NCBI RefSeq assembly: GCF_030397665.1
Contig: NZ_JAPUBT010000007.1
Span: 1 to 64,000, forward strand
Direction: 5' to 3'
DNA from: Janthinobacterium sp. SUN073
GTDB lineage: Bacteria; Pseudomonadota; Gammaproteobacteria; Burkholderiales; Burkholderiaceae_D
DNA length: 64,000 bases
Every line of letters starts with the position of its first letter. The first letter of the stretch is position 1. Position numbers and translations under genes: made by a program. The notes beneath the pieces were generated by a model. It searched no databases. It was not told the DNA's origin and saw only the letters and a program-made list of their open reading frames with translations. Positions 17,852-27,576 of this stretch are shown here, piece after piece.

Positions 17852-17910
17852 CAATTTACGACTTTAATGGCTAATTTACGACTTTAATGAACCATTTACG
17901 ACTTTATTGA
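17852..17910 (-). promoter_or_regulatory. Three TnsB-binding-site-like repeats at the glmS-proximal transposon end
   Basis: Three direct copies at exactly 20-bp spacing: on the minus strand TGCTCAATAAAGTCGTAAAT (17891-17910), GGTTCATTAAAGTCGTAAAT (17871-17890) and TAGCCATTAAAGTCGTAAAT (17851-17870). The core CAATAAAGTCGTAAA closely matches the ACAATAAAGTCTTAAACT sites that I know from Tn7R. Closely packed sites are the right-end style in Tn7. They lie about 32 bases from the glmS stop codon, as expected at attTn7. The terminal 5'-TGT of Tn7-type ends is not seen at the expected distance. Confidence 0.75.
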
Positions 17911-17941
17911 GCAGGAATACTGGTGTCCTCCCATGTGACGT

Positions 17942-19771
17942 TTACTCCACCGTCACCGACTTGGCCAGATTCCTCGGCTTGTCCACATCCGTGCCGCGCG
18001 CCAGTGCCGTGTGGTAGGCCAGCAATTGCAGCGCGACCACATGCAGGATCGGCGACAGGTCGCCGTAGTGCTCGGGCAGGCGGATGACGTGCAAGCCTTC
18101 GCCGGAGCTGATGCGCGAGTCGACGTCGGCAAAGACGTACAGCTGGCCGCCACGGGCGCGTACTTCCTGCATGTTCGATTTCAGCTTCTCGATCAGGGCG
18201 TCGTTCGGCGCGATGGTGACGACCGGCATTTCATTCGTCACCAGAGCCAGCGGGCCGTGCTTCAGCTCGCCGGCCGGATACGCTTCGGCGTGGATATACG
18301 AGATCTCCTTCAGCTTTAACGCGCCTTCCAGGGCGATCGGGTAGTGCATGCCGCGGCCCAGGAAGAGGGCGTTTTCCTTGCGTGCGAATTCCTCGGACCA
18401 GGCGATGATTTGCGGTTCCAGCGCCAGCACGGACGCGATGGCGACGGGCAGGTGGCGCATGGCTTTCAGGTGCGCCGCTTCCTGTTCTTCGCTCAAGCGG
18501 CCATTGACTTGCGCCAGGCACAGGGTCAGCAGGAACAGGCCCGCCAGCTGCGTGGTGAAGGCTTTGGTGGACGCCACGCCCACTTCCACGCCGGCGCGCG
18601 TGATGTAGGCCAGCGCGCATTCGCGCACCATGGCGCTGGTGGCCACGTTACAGATGGTCAAGGTGTGATGCATGCCCAGGCTGCGCGCATGTTTCAGGGC
18701 GGCCAGGGTGTCGGCCGTCTCGCCGCTTTGCGAAATCGTCACCACCAGCGTGTTCGGGTGCGGCACGCTGTCGCGGTAGCGGTATTCGCTGGCCACTTCC
18801 ACGCTGACGGGCACTTTCGCAATCGCTTCGATCCAATATTTCGCCGTCATGCCCGCATACGAGCTGGTGCCGCAGGCGAGGATCAGCACGCGGTCGATCT
18901 GCTTGAAGATGGCATAGGCCTTGTCGCCGAACAGTTCCGGCATGATGGCCGTCACACCTTCGAGCGTGTCGCCGATGGCGCGCGGCTGTTCAAAGATTTC
19001 CTTCTGCATGTAGTGGCGGTACGGACCCAGCTCGGCCGCGCCTGTGTGCGCATGCACGGTTTTCACTTCGCGCTCGACAGGCTTGCCATCGACATCGACG
19101 ATCCAGCAGCGCGACAGTTGCAGGTCGACCACGTCGCCTTCTTCCAGATAGATGATCTGGTCCGTCGTGCCGGCCAGCGCCATGGCGTCGGAGGCGACAA
19201 AGTTTTCACCATTGCCCAGGCCGACGATCAGGGGCGAGCCCTGGCGCGCGGCCACCACGCGGTGCGGCTCGTCGCGGCAGAAGACGGCGATCGCATACGC
19301 GCCGTCGAGACGTTTCACGGCCTGCTGCACGGTCTCGAACAGGTCGCCGTTATACATGTGCTCGACCAGGTGGGCGATCACTTCCGTATCCGTCTGGCTC
19401 TGGAAGACGTAGCCGAGGGCCGTCAGTTCCGCGCGCAGTTCGTCATGGTTTTCGATGATGCCGTTATGCACCAGCGCCACGCGGGCGTTCTCCTCCGTTG
19501 GGGAAAAATGCGGATGGGCATTGAAGGAGACAGGGGCGCCATGCGTGGCCCAGCGCGTGTGGGCGATGCCCGTAAAACCGCTCAAGCCTTCTTCGGCGAT
19601 CTGCTTTTCCAGCTCGGCCACGCGCGAGGTGGAGCGCGAACGCTGCAAACGGCCGTCGGCGTGCAGGGCGATACCGCAGGAATCGTAGCCACGGTATTCC
19701 AGGCGCTTCAAGCCTTCGAGCAGGATGGGAGTGATATTACGTTGCGCTACCGCGCCGACGATGCCGCACAT
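17942..19771 (-). CDS. glmS: Glutamine-fructose-6-phosphate aminotransferase
   Basis: 609 residues, the usual length. GlmS makes glucosamine-6-phosphate from fructose-6-phosphate and glutamine, the first step toward UDP-GlcNAc for peptidoglycan and LPS. The N-terminal class-II glutaminase has the nucleophile Cys2 in M-C-G-I-V-G. Two SIS domains follow, with G-T-S-S-Y-A-G and S-Q-S-G-E-T. The protein ends in [12 protein letters not shown], the highly conserved tail whose coding DNA is the TnsD-binding site in Tn7 elements, which explains the neighbouring transposon. glmU, the next pathway enzyme, is encoded at 23563-24939. No glmS ribozyme is expected or seen. Confidence 0.97.
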   Translation of the reverse strand: MCGIVGAVAQRNITPILLEGLKRLEYRGYDSCGIALHADGRLQRSRSTSRVAELEKQIAEEGLSGFTGIAHTRWATHGAPVSFNAHPHFSPTEENARVALVHNGIIENHDELRAELTALGYVFQSQTDTEVIAHLVEHMYNGDLFETVQQAVKRLDGAYAIAVFCRDEPHRVVAARQGSPLIVGLGNGENFVASDAMALAGTTDQIIYLEEGDVVDLQLSRCWIVDVDGKPVEREVKTVHAHTGAAELGPYRHYMQKEIFEQPRAIGDTLEGVTAIMPELFGDKAYAIFKQIDRVLILACGTSSYAGMTAKYWIEAIAKVPVSVEVASEYRYRDSVPHPNTLVVTISQSGETADTLAALKHARSLGMHHTLTICNVATSAMVRECALAYITRAGVEVGVASTKAFTTQLAGLFLLTLCLAQVNGRLSEEQEAAHLKAMRHLPVAIASVLALEPQIIAWSEEFARKENALFLGRGMHYPIALEGALKLKEISYIHAEAYPAGELKHGPLALVTNEMPVVTIAPNDALIEKLKSNMQEVRARGGQLYVFADVDSRISSGEGLHVIRLPEHYGDLSPILHVVALQLLAYHTALARGTDVDKPRNLAKSVTVE

Positions 19772-19824
19772 GGAAACCTCTGTCTAAAAATTCATCAATG
19801 CACGCATGCTAATGCAGAGTGCAT

Positions 19825-19932
19825 GAAATATGCTTTCTAAATCCGTATATTTTTGACTGAATATTTCACGACTATTTTACGATGAAATATTATTTCATTT
19901 AAACTCGATATATTTCTCAATTCATCAAAATC
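19825..19932. promoter_or_regulatory. AT-rich divergent control region of glmS and the Lrp gene
   Basis: About 160 bases separate the two divergent starts. The part nearer the Lrp gene is AT-rich and carries repeated GAAATAT / ATATTTC half-sites, including TGAAATATTATTTCA (19881-19895), an inverted repeat. Phased AT-rich palindromes beside an lrp-type gene suggest autoregulatory binding sites. No promoter boxes could be fixed with confidence. Confidence 0.4.
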
Positions 19933-20406
19933 ATGAGCGAACACAACATTACCCTAGACGAGATTGATCGTCGCATCCTGAACGCCTTGCAAATTGATGC
20001 ATCGCAAACCAACAGTGAACTGGCGCGCTCGGTGCATGTCTCGGCGCCCACGTGTTTGCGACGCGTCAAACATTTACGGGAAAGCGGCGTCATCGAGCGA
20101 CAAGTGGCCATCGTCGCGCCGCAGCTGGTGGGTGCGCGCCTGACGGCCATCGTGGAAATCACGCTCGACGTGCAAGCGGCGGAACGCATGGCGGAATTCG
20201 AAGAGTTGGTGGCGCAGGAAGCGGCGGTGCTGCAATGCTACCGCGTCTCGCCCGGGCCCGACTTCGTGCTGATGGTGCAGGTGGCCGACATGCCCGCGTA
20301 TCACGCGCTGGCGCACCGCCTGTTTGCCGCGCATGCGAATGTGCGCAACGTGAAAAGCTATTTTTCCACGTTTCGCAGCAAGTTCGAGACGCGCATCGCT
20401 GTCTGA
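19933..20406 (+). CDS. Lrp/AsnC-family transcriptional regulator
   Basis: 157 residues. The N-terminal winged helix (L-D-E-I-D-R-R-I-L-N-A-L-Q-I-D-A, then S-A-P-T-C-L-R-R-V-K-H-L as recognition helix) is followed by the RAM/AsnC ligand-binding domain (Y-R-V-S-G-P-D-F-type motif, here Y-R-V-S-P-G-P-D-F). Such proteins form octamers and sense amino acids or related metabolites. It is divergent from glmS with an AT-rich, palindrome-bearing intergenic region. Its regulon is not evident from the sequence. Confidence 0.9.
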   Translation: MSEHNITLDEIDRRILNALQIDASQTNSELARSVHVSAPTCLRRVKHLRESGVIERQVAIVAPQLVGARLTAIVEITLDVQAAERMAEFEELVAQEAAVLQCYRVSPGPDFVLMVQVADMPAYHALAHRLFAAHANVRNVKSYFSTFRSKFETRIAV

Positions 20407-20418
20407 TTTTCCATGTGC

Positions 20419-20698
20419 CGATTATCCACCGCTTGCCCACATGCTTATACGCGTCTTGCGCACCGCTTATACGGCACTTTTGCACAGGCTTATACACAAG
20501 CAGGCCAGGCTCTATGAGCGATGGCGGGACGATTTTTCTCCAGCCATCGTCAGACTGGACGGGGCCGTGCCCCGGCAAGCGTGCTGCCACTCTTTCATAC
20601 CCACGAGCCAGGCATTGCCACGGTGACTTTTGCACCGCTTTCACACAGCTTGCCAACAGGCTTTTGCACCACTTGTCGACAGGCTTATCCACAGCCGC
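20419..20698. repeat. Array of degenerate DnaA-box-like repeats (array A)
   Basis: The 620-base gap after the Lrp gene contains two runs (about 20419-20510 and 20626-20698) of an approximately 12-base unit related to GCTTATCCACA. Examples are TTATCCACC (20422), TTATACACA (20490) and a perfect DnaA box TTATCCACA at 20685-20693. Nearly all units have the same orientation. A similar array lies on the other side of the histidine kinase gene. The function is unknown: DnaA titration is one possibility, a proliferated short repeat another. Confidence 0.55.
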
Positions 20699-21015
20699 AC
20701 GCGGAGGGAACAAGAGGAAATTCTCGCCCAGCGACTGGACGATCTGCTGGCGGCTGACGATGCGCTCCGGTTCGGCCATCAGGACGTGCAGCACCGTCAC
20801 ATCCTGTTGTGACAGCGCAATGGCGTCGCCTCCGGGCGGCAGCAGGCGGCGCGGCCCCAGTTCCAGCACTCAGGCCGTGACGGGCGCTGCGATGGCAGCA
20901 GCGGCCGGTTCACCCAGGCGCCGCGCCAGCGCGCTCAGGGTGGCCGCCAGTTCATCCAGGTCGGCGCTCTTGGGCAGGTAATAGCAAGCCGCAGGGGCGT
21001 CATGCCCCGCATGGT
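20699..21015 (-). pseudogene. Remnant of an OmpR-type response regulator
   Basis: On the minus strand, the end of a receiver domain (C-Y-Y-L-P-K-S-A-D-L-D-E-L-A-A-T-L-S-A-L) is readable up to a TGA at 20870-20872. A neighbouring frame then continues with the start of an OmpR-type winged helix (D-A-I-A-L-S-Q-Q-D-V-T-V-L, then E-R-I-V-S-R-Q-Q-I-V-Q-S-L-G). The two belong together but are out of frame, and the gene is cut at both ends: the receiver Asp and the recognition helix are missing. Similarity stops where repeat array A begins. It lies divergent to the histidine kinase at 21029 and was probably its former partner. Confidence 0.6.
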
Positions 21016-21028
21016 AAGCTCCTGCGCC

Positions 21029-23035
21029 ATGAAAATCCTGTTCGCCATTGTTCTGTTCTTCGCCACCCTGCAAGCGCTGGCCGGCGTGGCCGCGCCCGTA
21101 TCGGCGCCACTGCTGCTGCCAGCCAGCGGGCAGCCCGTGTCGGCCAGCGGCCACATGCAGATGCTGCGCGATACTTCCGGCCAGCTGGGTCCGGAAGCCG
21201 CGCTGAGCGCACCCGGCTGGCGCACCCTGCCTGGCGCCGTCAGTGCCGGCTACACGCAGGATGCCATCTGGCTGCGCCTGGAGGTGACGCGCGCGGCGCA
21301 GTCGCCCGATGAATGGGTATTGCGTTTTAGCAACGCCGTACTCGATGACGTGCGCCTGTATCGCCAGGATCAGGCCGGACACTGGCTGCGGCAAGAGGCG
21401 GGCGCCGATGTGATCCGCGACGCCTGGCCCATCGATGCGCGCCAGGTGGTGTTTCCCGTGCAGCTGCAAGCGGATCAGCCACAGCGCTGGCTGGTGCGCC
21501 TGCACACCAAGAAAGCCATGTCGACGGAGCTGACGTTATTGCCCAGCGCCAGCTTCGACGCTTCCTCGCGCCGCGAATACCTGTATTACGGCTTGCAGTT
21601 TGGCAGTTATTTGCTGCTGATCCTGTTCCATATCTTTTTCTGGCGCATGACACGCGAAGCCCACAGCGGCTGGTACCTGCTGTATGTGTTGACGAATGCC
21701 ACCACGGAAGCGCTGACGATCGCCATTCCCCAGCAAATCTTCGCCATGCCGAACGGCTTGTCCGACCCCATGCTGGGCGTATCGATGGCCATGTCGATTG
21801 CCGTCGGCGCGCGTTTTTCCACCTTGCAACTGGAGCTGCCCGCCCTGTATCCCCGTTTCAGCCGTGCCGTGGTGGGCATCACGGCCGCCGCCGCCCTGTT
21901 CGGGGCGCTGCTGGTGCTGCGCGGCGACTATGCTGCAGGCGTGCTGGTGGTGCAAATGACGGCCTTGCCGCTGATCGTGCTGTTCATCGGCCTGGCCAGC
22001 TGGCTGGCGCTGCGCGGCCATCGCCCGGCGCATGCCTTTCTGTTCATTTTCGGCATCTTCTACGCCGGTGTCATCATCAGCTTCCTGCGCAACATGGCCG
22101 TGGTGCCGCCGAATTTCTGGACCAACCATGCGGCCACCCTGGGCGCCTTTGTCCACATGATGCTGATGAGCCTGCGCCTCAACCGCCGCTACGCGGAATT
22201 GCGCCGCGCCAAGGACAGGGCACAGGCCGACGCCGTGCGTGCCGTGCGCGCACTCAATGAACGCCTGGAAGAGCAGGTGGCGCGACGCACGCTGGCGCTG
22301 CAACAGGAAATCGGCCGGCGCGCCGCACTCGAAGGCGAATTGCGTGCCGCCCTGGAAGTGGAAACCCGCACGCGCGAAGAACAGCAGGATTTCGTTGCCA
22401 TGGTGTCGCATGAATTTCACACGCCGCTGGCCATCATCAACACCACGGCCCAGCAAATTGCCCGCAACACGGAGGCGCCACGGGAAAAAACCTTGCAGCG
22501 CTGCCAGAATTTGCGCGAAGCGAGCGGCCGCATGACGGCGCTGGTGGATGAATACCTGAGCGCCGACCGCATGGAAACGAGCGCGGCGACGTTCCGTCCC
22601 CAGCCATGCGACTTGCGCGCCCTGCTGCGCGCCGTGCTGGCCGAATGGCCCGATGGCCGCATCGATGCCAGCGTGCAGGCGCTGCCCGACAGCGTCGTGG
22701 CCGATGCCAGCCTGCTGCGCGTGGCCCTGCGCAACCTGCTCAGCAATGCTGACCGGCATGCGCCGCAGACCCAGGCGATTCGCGTGCAAGCCACCACGCT
22801 CGGGGACGGCCGCGTGCAAATCGTCGTCAGCAATGCGGGCGAGCCCCTGCCTGCCGATGAAATCCCGCGCCTGTTCCAGAAATACTTCCGCGGCCGCATC
22901 GCCCAGCACAAGCCTGGCGCAGGCTTGGGCCTGTACCTGGTTCAGCGCATCGCCGAATTGCACGGCGGCCAGGTCACCCTCGACAGTGCCGGCAACAACG
23001 GCACCATCAGCTTCGCCCTGCGCCTGCCCGCCTGA
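21029..23035 (+). CDS. Membrane sensor histidine kinase of the 7TMR-DISM type
   Basis: 668 residues from ATG 21029 (an earlier in-frame ATG at 21002 is possible). A signal-like N-terminus is followed by a periplasmic 7TMR-DISM extracellular domain (about 25-180), seven hydrophobic segments (about 185-390), a coiled coil, and a HisKA/HATPase core. The phospho-acceptor is His461 in M-V-S-H-E-F-H-T-P-L; the N box is N-L-L-S-N-A-D-R-H and the G box is G-A-G-L-G-L-Y. It should autophosphorylate in response to an external ligand and signal to a response regulator, but the adjacent regulator gene is a frameshifted remnant, so the kinase appears orphaned. Both flanks carry DnaA-box-like arrays. Confidence 0.88.
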   Translation: MKILFAIVLFFATLQALAGVAAPVSAPLLLPASGQPVSASGHMQMLRDTSGQLGPEAALSAPGWRTLPGAVSAGYTQDAIWLRLEVTRAAQSPDEWVLRFSNAVLDDVRLYRQDQAGHWLRQEAGADVIRDAWPIDARQVVFPVQLQADQPQRWLVRLHTKKAMSTELTLLPSASFDASSRREYLYYGLQFGSYLLLILFHIFFWRMTREAHSGWYLLYVLTNATTEALTIAIPQQIFAMPNGLSDPMLGVSMAMSIAVGARFSTLQLELPALYPRFSRAVVGITAAAALFGALLVLRGDYAAGVLVVQMTALPLIVLFIGLASWLALRGHRPAHAFLFIFGIFYAGVIISFLRNMAVVPPNFWTNHAATLGAFVHMMLMSLRLNRRYAELRRAKDRAQADAVRAVRALNERLEEQVARRTLALQQEIGRRAALEGELRAALEVETRTREEQQDFVAMVSHEFHTPLAIINTTAQQIARNTEAPREKTLQRCQNLREASGRMTALVDEYLSADRMETSAATFRPQPCDLRALLRAVLAEWPDGRIDASVQALPDSVVADASLLRVALRNLLSNADRHAPQTQAIRVQATTLGDGRVQIVVSNAGEPLPADEIPRLFQKYFRGRIAQHKPGAGLGLYLVQRIAELHGGQVTLDSAGNNGTISFALRLPA

Positions 23036-23187
23036 TGGCTCCGCATTCCCGACTGCATCAGTCGGGAATCGCTCAGGTTTTGCCCAACCTCACATTCTTC
23101 CCTTCTGCTACGCCTGCAACACCTGGACCAGCGCAACGCCGTGTATCCCGATGCCGGGCCAGGCCTGCCCTGATCAATGGCAGTACT

Positions 23188-23509
23188 TGCACACATGCTA
23201 TCCACCGCCTATTCACGCGCTTTTCCACAGGCTTACCCACAACAACAATAGACAAGCCGGTGGCAAAAAGACAGTTATCCCCACTTGTACCCAGACTATC
23301 CAGCGCTTATCCGCAGGCTTACGCACAGACTTATCCACAATACGGGGATAAATGCCGCTGCGGTGCTTGCGGCGAGCGGCAATCGAAGAAAAAGGCAGCG
23401 ACAGGCGCATGCCAGGCGGTAGGAAGCAACTTGCCAACAGCTTATGCACGGGCTTGCACACAGACTTATCCGCCACTTGTGCAGCCGCTTACCCACATAG
23501 TTATCCACA
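23188..23509. repeat. Array of degenerate DnaA-box-like repeats (array B)
   Basis: The 527-base gap between the histidine kinase and glmU is filled with units such as CTATCCACC, TTTTCCACA, TTACCCACA, TTATCCGCA, TTACGCACA and TTATGCACG. Two perfect boxes TTATCCACA occur at 23331-23339 and 23501-23509. Units share one orientation and are often separated by 11-13 bases. The composition and spacing match array A at 20,419-20,698. No protein-coding gene is credible here. Confidence 0.6.
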
Positions 23510-23518
23510 AATAAAAAA

Positions 23519-23538
23519 GGCAGGCCGCGCGGCCTGCC
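23519..23538 (-). terminator. glmU terminator
   Basis: GGCAGGCCGC-GCGGCCTGCC is a perfect inverted repeat. On the minus strand it is followed by a run of six T, 25 bases beyond the glmU stop codon. This is a typical intrinsic terminator. Confidence 0.85.
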
Positions 23539-23562
23539 TGTGTGCAAAATGGAACGTGGCGC

Positions 23563-24939
23563 TTACTTCTTGATTTTCACGGGGCGCGTCCAGCCGTCGA
23601 TGGTCACTTGCCGCGCGCGCGAGACCGTCAGCTTGCCGGCCGGCGCATCTTTCGACAAGGTCGTGCCGGCGCCAAGGGTGGCGCCCTTGCCGACGGTGAC
23701 GGGCGCGATCAGCTGGCTGTCGCTGCCGATAAAGGCGTCGTCTTCAATCACCGTGCGGAACTTGTTCACGCCATCGTAGTTGCAGGTGATCGTGCCGGCG
23801 CCGATGTTGACCTTCGAGCCGATGGTGGCGTCGCCGATGTAGGCCAGGTGGTTGGCCTTGCTGTGCGCGGCGATCTGGCTGTTTTTCACTTCGACGAAGT
23901 TACCGATATGCACGTCTTCCGCCAGGACCGTGCCGGGGCGCAGCCGCGCGTAGGGGCCGATGATGGAGGCGGCACCGACGACGGCGTCCTCGATATGGCA
24001 AAACGGCTTGATGTGCGCGCCAGCGGCCACCGTGGCGTTGATGATGACGTTGTTGGCGCCCACGCGCACGCCGTCGCCCAGTTCGACGCTGCCTTCGAAC
24101 ACGCAGCCGACGTCGATGGTGACATCGCGGCCGCAAATGAGTTCGCCGCGCACGTCGATGCGGGCCGGGTCCAGCAGGGTCACGCCCCGTTCCAGCAGCG
24201 CTTGCGCGATATTGTTCTGGTGGATGCGTTCCAGCTGCGCCAGTTGCACCTTGCTGTTGACGCCCGCCACTTCCCACACGGCAGCCGGGTGGGCCGAGGT
24301 GACGGCCACGCCATCGGCGACGGCCTGGGCGACGATATCGGTCAGATAGTATTCCCCCTGCGCATTGTCATTCGACAAGGCCGACAACCATTGTTTGAGC
24401 TGCACGGTGGGCGCGACCATGATGCCGCTGTTGATTTCGCGGATGGCGCGCTCTTCTGGCGTGGCATCCTTTTCCTCGACGATGCGCACGATGGCGCCAT
24501 TGTCGCGCACGATGCGGCCCAGGCCGAAGGGATCGTCCTGTTCCACGGTCAAGATGGCCAGCTTGTCGTTGCCGGCCGCCTGCACCAGTTGCTGCAGGGA
24601 AGCGGCGCTGGTCAGCGGCACGTCGCCGTACAGGATCAGGGTCGGCACGCTGTCATCGAGCAAGGACACCGCTTGCTGCACCGCATGGCCGGTGCCCAGC
24701 TGCTGCGTTTGCTCGGCGGCGTCGATCGTCAGGGCATGGCTGCTCTTGTAGCCGTCGAGCAACTTCAGCACGGCGGCGCCCCCATGCCCGTAAATCACGC
24801 ATAATCGGGACGGCGCCAGGCCGCGCGCCGTGTCGATGACGTGCGACAACAGCGGCTTGCCAGCCAGCGGGTGCAATACCTTGGGCAGTGCCGACTGCAT
24901 GCGTTTGCCCATACCGGCAGCGAGAATGACAACGTTCAT
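23563..24939 (-). CDS. glmU: Bifunctional GlmU (GlcN-1-P acetyltransferase / GlcNAc-1-P uridyltransferase)
   Basis: 458 residues from ATG 24939, which begins directly with [14 protein letters not shown], the nucleotide-binding signature of the pyrophosphorylase domain. Longer frames to 25050 would overlap the divergent neighbour and are rejected. The N-terminal half (1-230) joins UTP to GlcNAc-1-phosphate; the C-terminal left-handed beta-helix (repeated I/V/L-G-x4 hexapeptides from about 250) acetylates GlcN-1-phosphate. The product UDP-GlcNAc feeds peptidoglycan and LPS, downstream of GlmS encoded 4 kb away. Only 25 bases separate it from the divergent lipoprotein gene. Confidence 0.96.
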   Translation of the reverse strand: MNVVILAAGMGKRMQSALPKVLHPLAGKPLLSHVIDTARGLAPSRLCVIYGHGGAAVLKLLDGYKSSHALTIDAAEQTQQLGTGHAVQQAVSLLDDSVPTLILYGDVPLTSAASLQQLVQAAGNDKLAILTVEQDDPFGLGRIVRDNGAIVRIVEEKDATPEERAIREINSGIMVAPTVQLKQWLSALSNDNAQGEYYLTDIVAQAVADGVAVTSAHPAAVWEVAGVNSKVQLAQLERIHQNNIAQALLERGVTLLDPARIDVRGELICGRDVTIDVGCVFEGSVELGDGVRVGANNVIINATVAAGAHIKPFCHIEDAVVGAASIIGPYARLRPGTVLAEDVHIGNFVEVKNSQIAAHSKANHLAYIGDATIGSKVNIGAGTITCNYDGVNKFRTVIEDDAFIGSDSQLIAPVTVGKGATLGAGTTLSKDAPAGKLTVSRARQVTIDGWTRPVKIKK

Positions 24940-24964
24940 AGACCGTCTTTTATAAGTTAAGAAT

Positions 24965-25870
24965 ATGAAAAAGTTTAACATGCAGGCCCCCACTTCCACG
25001 CCCTTTGGGCGTTTTACATATGCCGTGCTGGCCCTCATGCTCGTCGTCATGGCCGGCTGCAGCGGCTTGCGCCTGGCCTACAACAACGGCGATACCGTGC
25101 TGTACTGGTGGCTGAATGCGTATGTCGATCTGGACCGCGACCAGAAGGGCTGGGTGCGCGACGACATCGACAAGCTGTTCGACTGGCACCGCAAGACGCA
25201 ATTGAAGGATTACGTGGACATCCTGCGCACGGGCCAGAAGCAGCTGCAAGGCAATATCACGCAGGCGGACCTGATGGCCGACTACGGCGAGGTCAAGCAG
25301 CGCACCCAGGCGCTGCTGCTGAAGGCGGCGCCCGAACTGGCCGACCTGGCGCGCTCGCTCAAGCCCGAGCAAATCGCCCAGATGGAAAAGAAGTTCAAGT
25401 CGAACAATGACGATTACCGCAAGAAATACCTGAGCGGCGACCAGGAGAAGCGCCAGAAACTGCGCTACAAGAAAGCCATGGAGCAATTCGAGCTGTGGTT
25501 CGGCAGCTTCAGCAGCGAGCAGGAAGCGATCATCCGCAAGGCGTCCGACGCGCGGCCGCTGAACAATGAGATCTGGCTCGACGAACGCATGCGGCGCCAG
25601 CAGAATGTGTTGAACTTGGTCAAGAAAGTCCACCAGGAAAAACTCGGCAAGGAAGCGGCCGCAACCTTGATCACGACGTTGATCAAGGACAGTTTCGAGC
25701 GCCTGGAACATTCCGAGCGCAAGGCCTTCTTCGATGCCTACCAAAGCAGCACGGCGCAGATGGTCTTGACGGTGATCAAGATCGCCACGCCGGCGCAAAA
25801 AGCCCACGCCGTCAAGCGCATGCAGGGCTGGATCGATGATTTCAATTCCCTGGCCGCGCAACCCAAATAG
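24965..25870 (+). CDS. DUF6279-type lipoprotein
   Basis: 301 residues. A signal peptide ends in the lipobox V-V-M-A-G-C-S with the lipidated Cys32. The mature part is highly charged and helical ([15 protein letters not shown] near the start, then L-D-x-D-Q-K-x-W-V), features I associate with the DUF6279 family of proteobacterial lipoproteins of unknown function. The position after Cys (Ser) predicts outer-membrane sorting. It is divergent from glmU by only 25 bases, so its promoter must overlap the glmU start region or the true start may be ATG 24980. No function is assigned. Confidence 0.8.
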   Translation: MKKFNMQAPTSTPFGRFTYAVLALMLVVMAGCSGLRLAYNNGDTVLYWWLNAYVDLDRDQKGWVRDDIDKLFDWHRKTQLKDYVDILRTGQKQLQGNITQADLMADYGEVKQRTQALLLKAAPELADLARSLKPEQIAQMEKKFKSNNDDYRKKYLSGDQEKRQKLRYKKAMEQFELWFGSFSSEQEAIIRKASDARPLNNEIWLDERMRRQQNVLNLVKKVHQEKLGKEAAATLITTLIKDSFERLEHSERKAFFDAYQSSTAQMVLTVIKIATPAQKAHAVKRMQGWIDDFNSLAAQPK

Positions 25871-25939
25871 ACAGGCAGCGCCAGCAGGGGAGGTGGGGCC
25901 ATATGCTATAGTGGCCGCCACCGAATTGAAGAAATCCCC

Positions 25940-26599
25940 ATGCAAAAAAAGATTAAAAAACCCGCCAAAGTCCCCGTCCACCACGCGCCGCCACCGAACC
26001 AGGTGCGCATCATCGGCGGCCAGTGGAAGCGTTCCGTGCTGCCTGTTTTGCAGGCACTGGGCCTGCGCCCGACACCGGACCGCGTACGTGAAACCGTATT
26101 CAACTGGATCAACCACTTGCGCGACGGCGACTGGGCCAACGCCCAGGTGCTGGACCTGTTCGCCGGCAGCGGCGCACTGGGCTTCGAGGCGGCCAGCCGT
26201 GGTGCGGCGTCCGTCACCATGGTCGACACACACACGCCCGTGATCCGCCAGCTGGAAGAAAACAAGGCGAAATTGCGCGCCGAGAATGTGCAACTGCTGC
26301 GCGGCGACGCGTTGCTGACGGCGCAAGGCCTGGCATCGCGCGGCCAGCGTTTCGACCTGATCTTCCTCGATCCGCCCTACCAGCAGGATTTCCTGGCCAA
26401 AGTGCTGCCCTTGTGCGCCAACCTGCTCAAGGAAGGCGGCATGGTCTATGCGGAATCGGGCTTGCCGCTGGTCTTCGACGAGAGCAGCGAACTGGACAAA
26501 CCCGAGTGGATGGCGCCGTGGGAAGTCATCCGCGCCGACAAGGCAGGCACCGTTTATTATCATTTGCTAACTTACAACAAAGTGCCGGCAACTGCCTGA
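25940..26599 (+). CDS. rsmD: 16S rRNA (guanine-966-N2)-methyltransferase RsmD
   Basis: 219 residues. RsmD methylates G966 of 16S rRNA within the assembled 30S subunit using SAM. Visible are the family start V-R-I-I-G-G-Q-W-K-R, the R-P-T-P-D-R-V-R-E-T-V-F-N-W motif, the SAM-binding V-L-D-L-F-A-G-S-G-A-L-G-x-E-A and the catalytic F-L-D-P-P-Y box of N2/N6 methyltransferases. A Lys/Pro-rich N-terminal tail of about 20 residues precedes the fold. It lies upstream of coaD, a neighbour it has in many bacteria, with about 100 bases between them. Confidence 0.93.
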   Translation: MQKKIKKPAKVPVHHAPPPNQVRIIGGQWKRSVLPVLQALGLRPTPDRVRETVFNWINHLRDGDWANAQVLDLFAGSGALGFEAASRGAASVTMVDTHTPVIRQLEENKAKLRAENVQLLRGDALLTAQGLASRGQRFDLIFLDPPYQQDFLAKVLPLCANLLKEGGMVYAESGLPLVFDESSELDKPEWMAPWEVIRADKAGTVYYHLLTYNKVPATA

Positions 26600-26663
26600 A
26601 TCTGCCTATAAATGAGGCAAAAAGGCTCCCTGGCCCGAGGCGCGGCACCAAATTCAGGCATAA

Positions 26664-27197
<534 letters not shown>

Positions 27198-27211
27198 GTA
27201 AGAGTGAAATC

Positions 27212-27475
27212 ATGGCATTACTGATCACCGACGAATGCATCAATTGCGACATTTGCGAGCCCGAGTGCCCGAATGACGCGATCTACATGGGCGCGGAAAT
27301 CTACGAGATCGATCCCAACAAGTGCACCGAATGCGTGGGTCACTTTGACGAGCCGCAATGCCAGCAAGTGTGCCCCGTCAGTTGCATCCCCTTCAATCCC
27401 GCCTGGCGCGAAAGCCCGGAGCAATTGATGGCCAAGTACGAACGCCTGCAGGCGGAACTGCCCGCCAAGCCTTAA
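27212..27475 (+). CDS. YfhL-family 2[4Fe-4S] ferredoxin
   Basis: 87 residues with two cluster motifs: C-I-N-C-D-I-C-E-P-E-C-P near the N-terminus, and C-T-E-C-V-G-H-F-D-E-P-Q-C-Q-Q-V-C-P with the longer insertion typical of YfhL/Alvin ferredoxins. It is a small cytoplasmic electron carrier. The gene follows coaD closely, an arrangement I associate with other betaproteobacteria. The physiological partner is not evident. Confidence 0.9.
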   Translation: MALLITDECINCDICEPECPNDAIYMGAEIYEIDPNKCTECVGHFDEPQCQQVCPVSCIPFNPAWRESPEQLMAKYERLQAELPAKP

Positions 27476-27576
27476 GCCTTTCTCCCGCGCCACTTCTGCG
27501 TGGCGCCAGCTTCTGCCAACTGTTCTACACTGTGTGCTGACTTATCCACAGCACATGGTTTCCACGGAGGTAGAAG

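Larger units (their letters stand above)
201..17918. mobile_element. Tn7-like transposon inserted downstream of glmS
   Basis: The region holds tnsA, tnsB, tnsC, tniQ, tnsD and defence-type cargo and ends in TnsB-site-like repeats about 25-30 bases beyond the glmS stop, the attTn7 target. The right border (about 17,918) is estimated from that distance. The left border was not found and may lie outside the window, so the start coordinate only marks the IS3 boundary. Compared with Tn7, the core genes read toward glmS from the far side and the cargo lies between them and glmS. No TnsE, Cas gene or CRISPR array is visible inside the window. Confidence 0.7.

Noticed and set aside
1-17941. CRISPR array or cas genes accompanying the Tn7-like core
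   Set aside because: No regularly spaced repeats of 25-40 bases and no Cas-like protein were seen inside the element. Anything left of the window remains unknown.
18344-19840. Long plus-strand frame (498 codons) across glmS
   Set aside because: Exactly antisense to glmS, His/Gly/Arg-rich composition typical of an opposite-strand shadow in GC-rich DNA.
19772-19932. glmS ribozyme or glmS-type riboswitch leader
   Set aside because: The leader on the glmS side is short and shows none of the ribozyme core; that ribozyme is also a feature of Gram-positive bacteria.
20159-20869. 236-codon minus-strand frame as an intact regulator
   Set aside because: Only its first 55 residues resemble a winged helix; the rest is antisense to repeats and the Lrp gene. 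It is described as part of a pseudogene instead.
23035-23514. 159-codon frame after the histidine kinase
   Set aside because: It runs through the DnaA-box-like array and its composition (T/P/A-rich) simply reflects the repeats.
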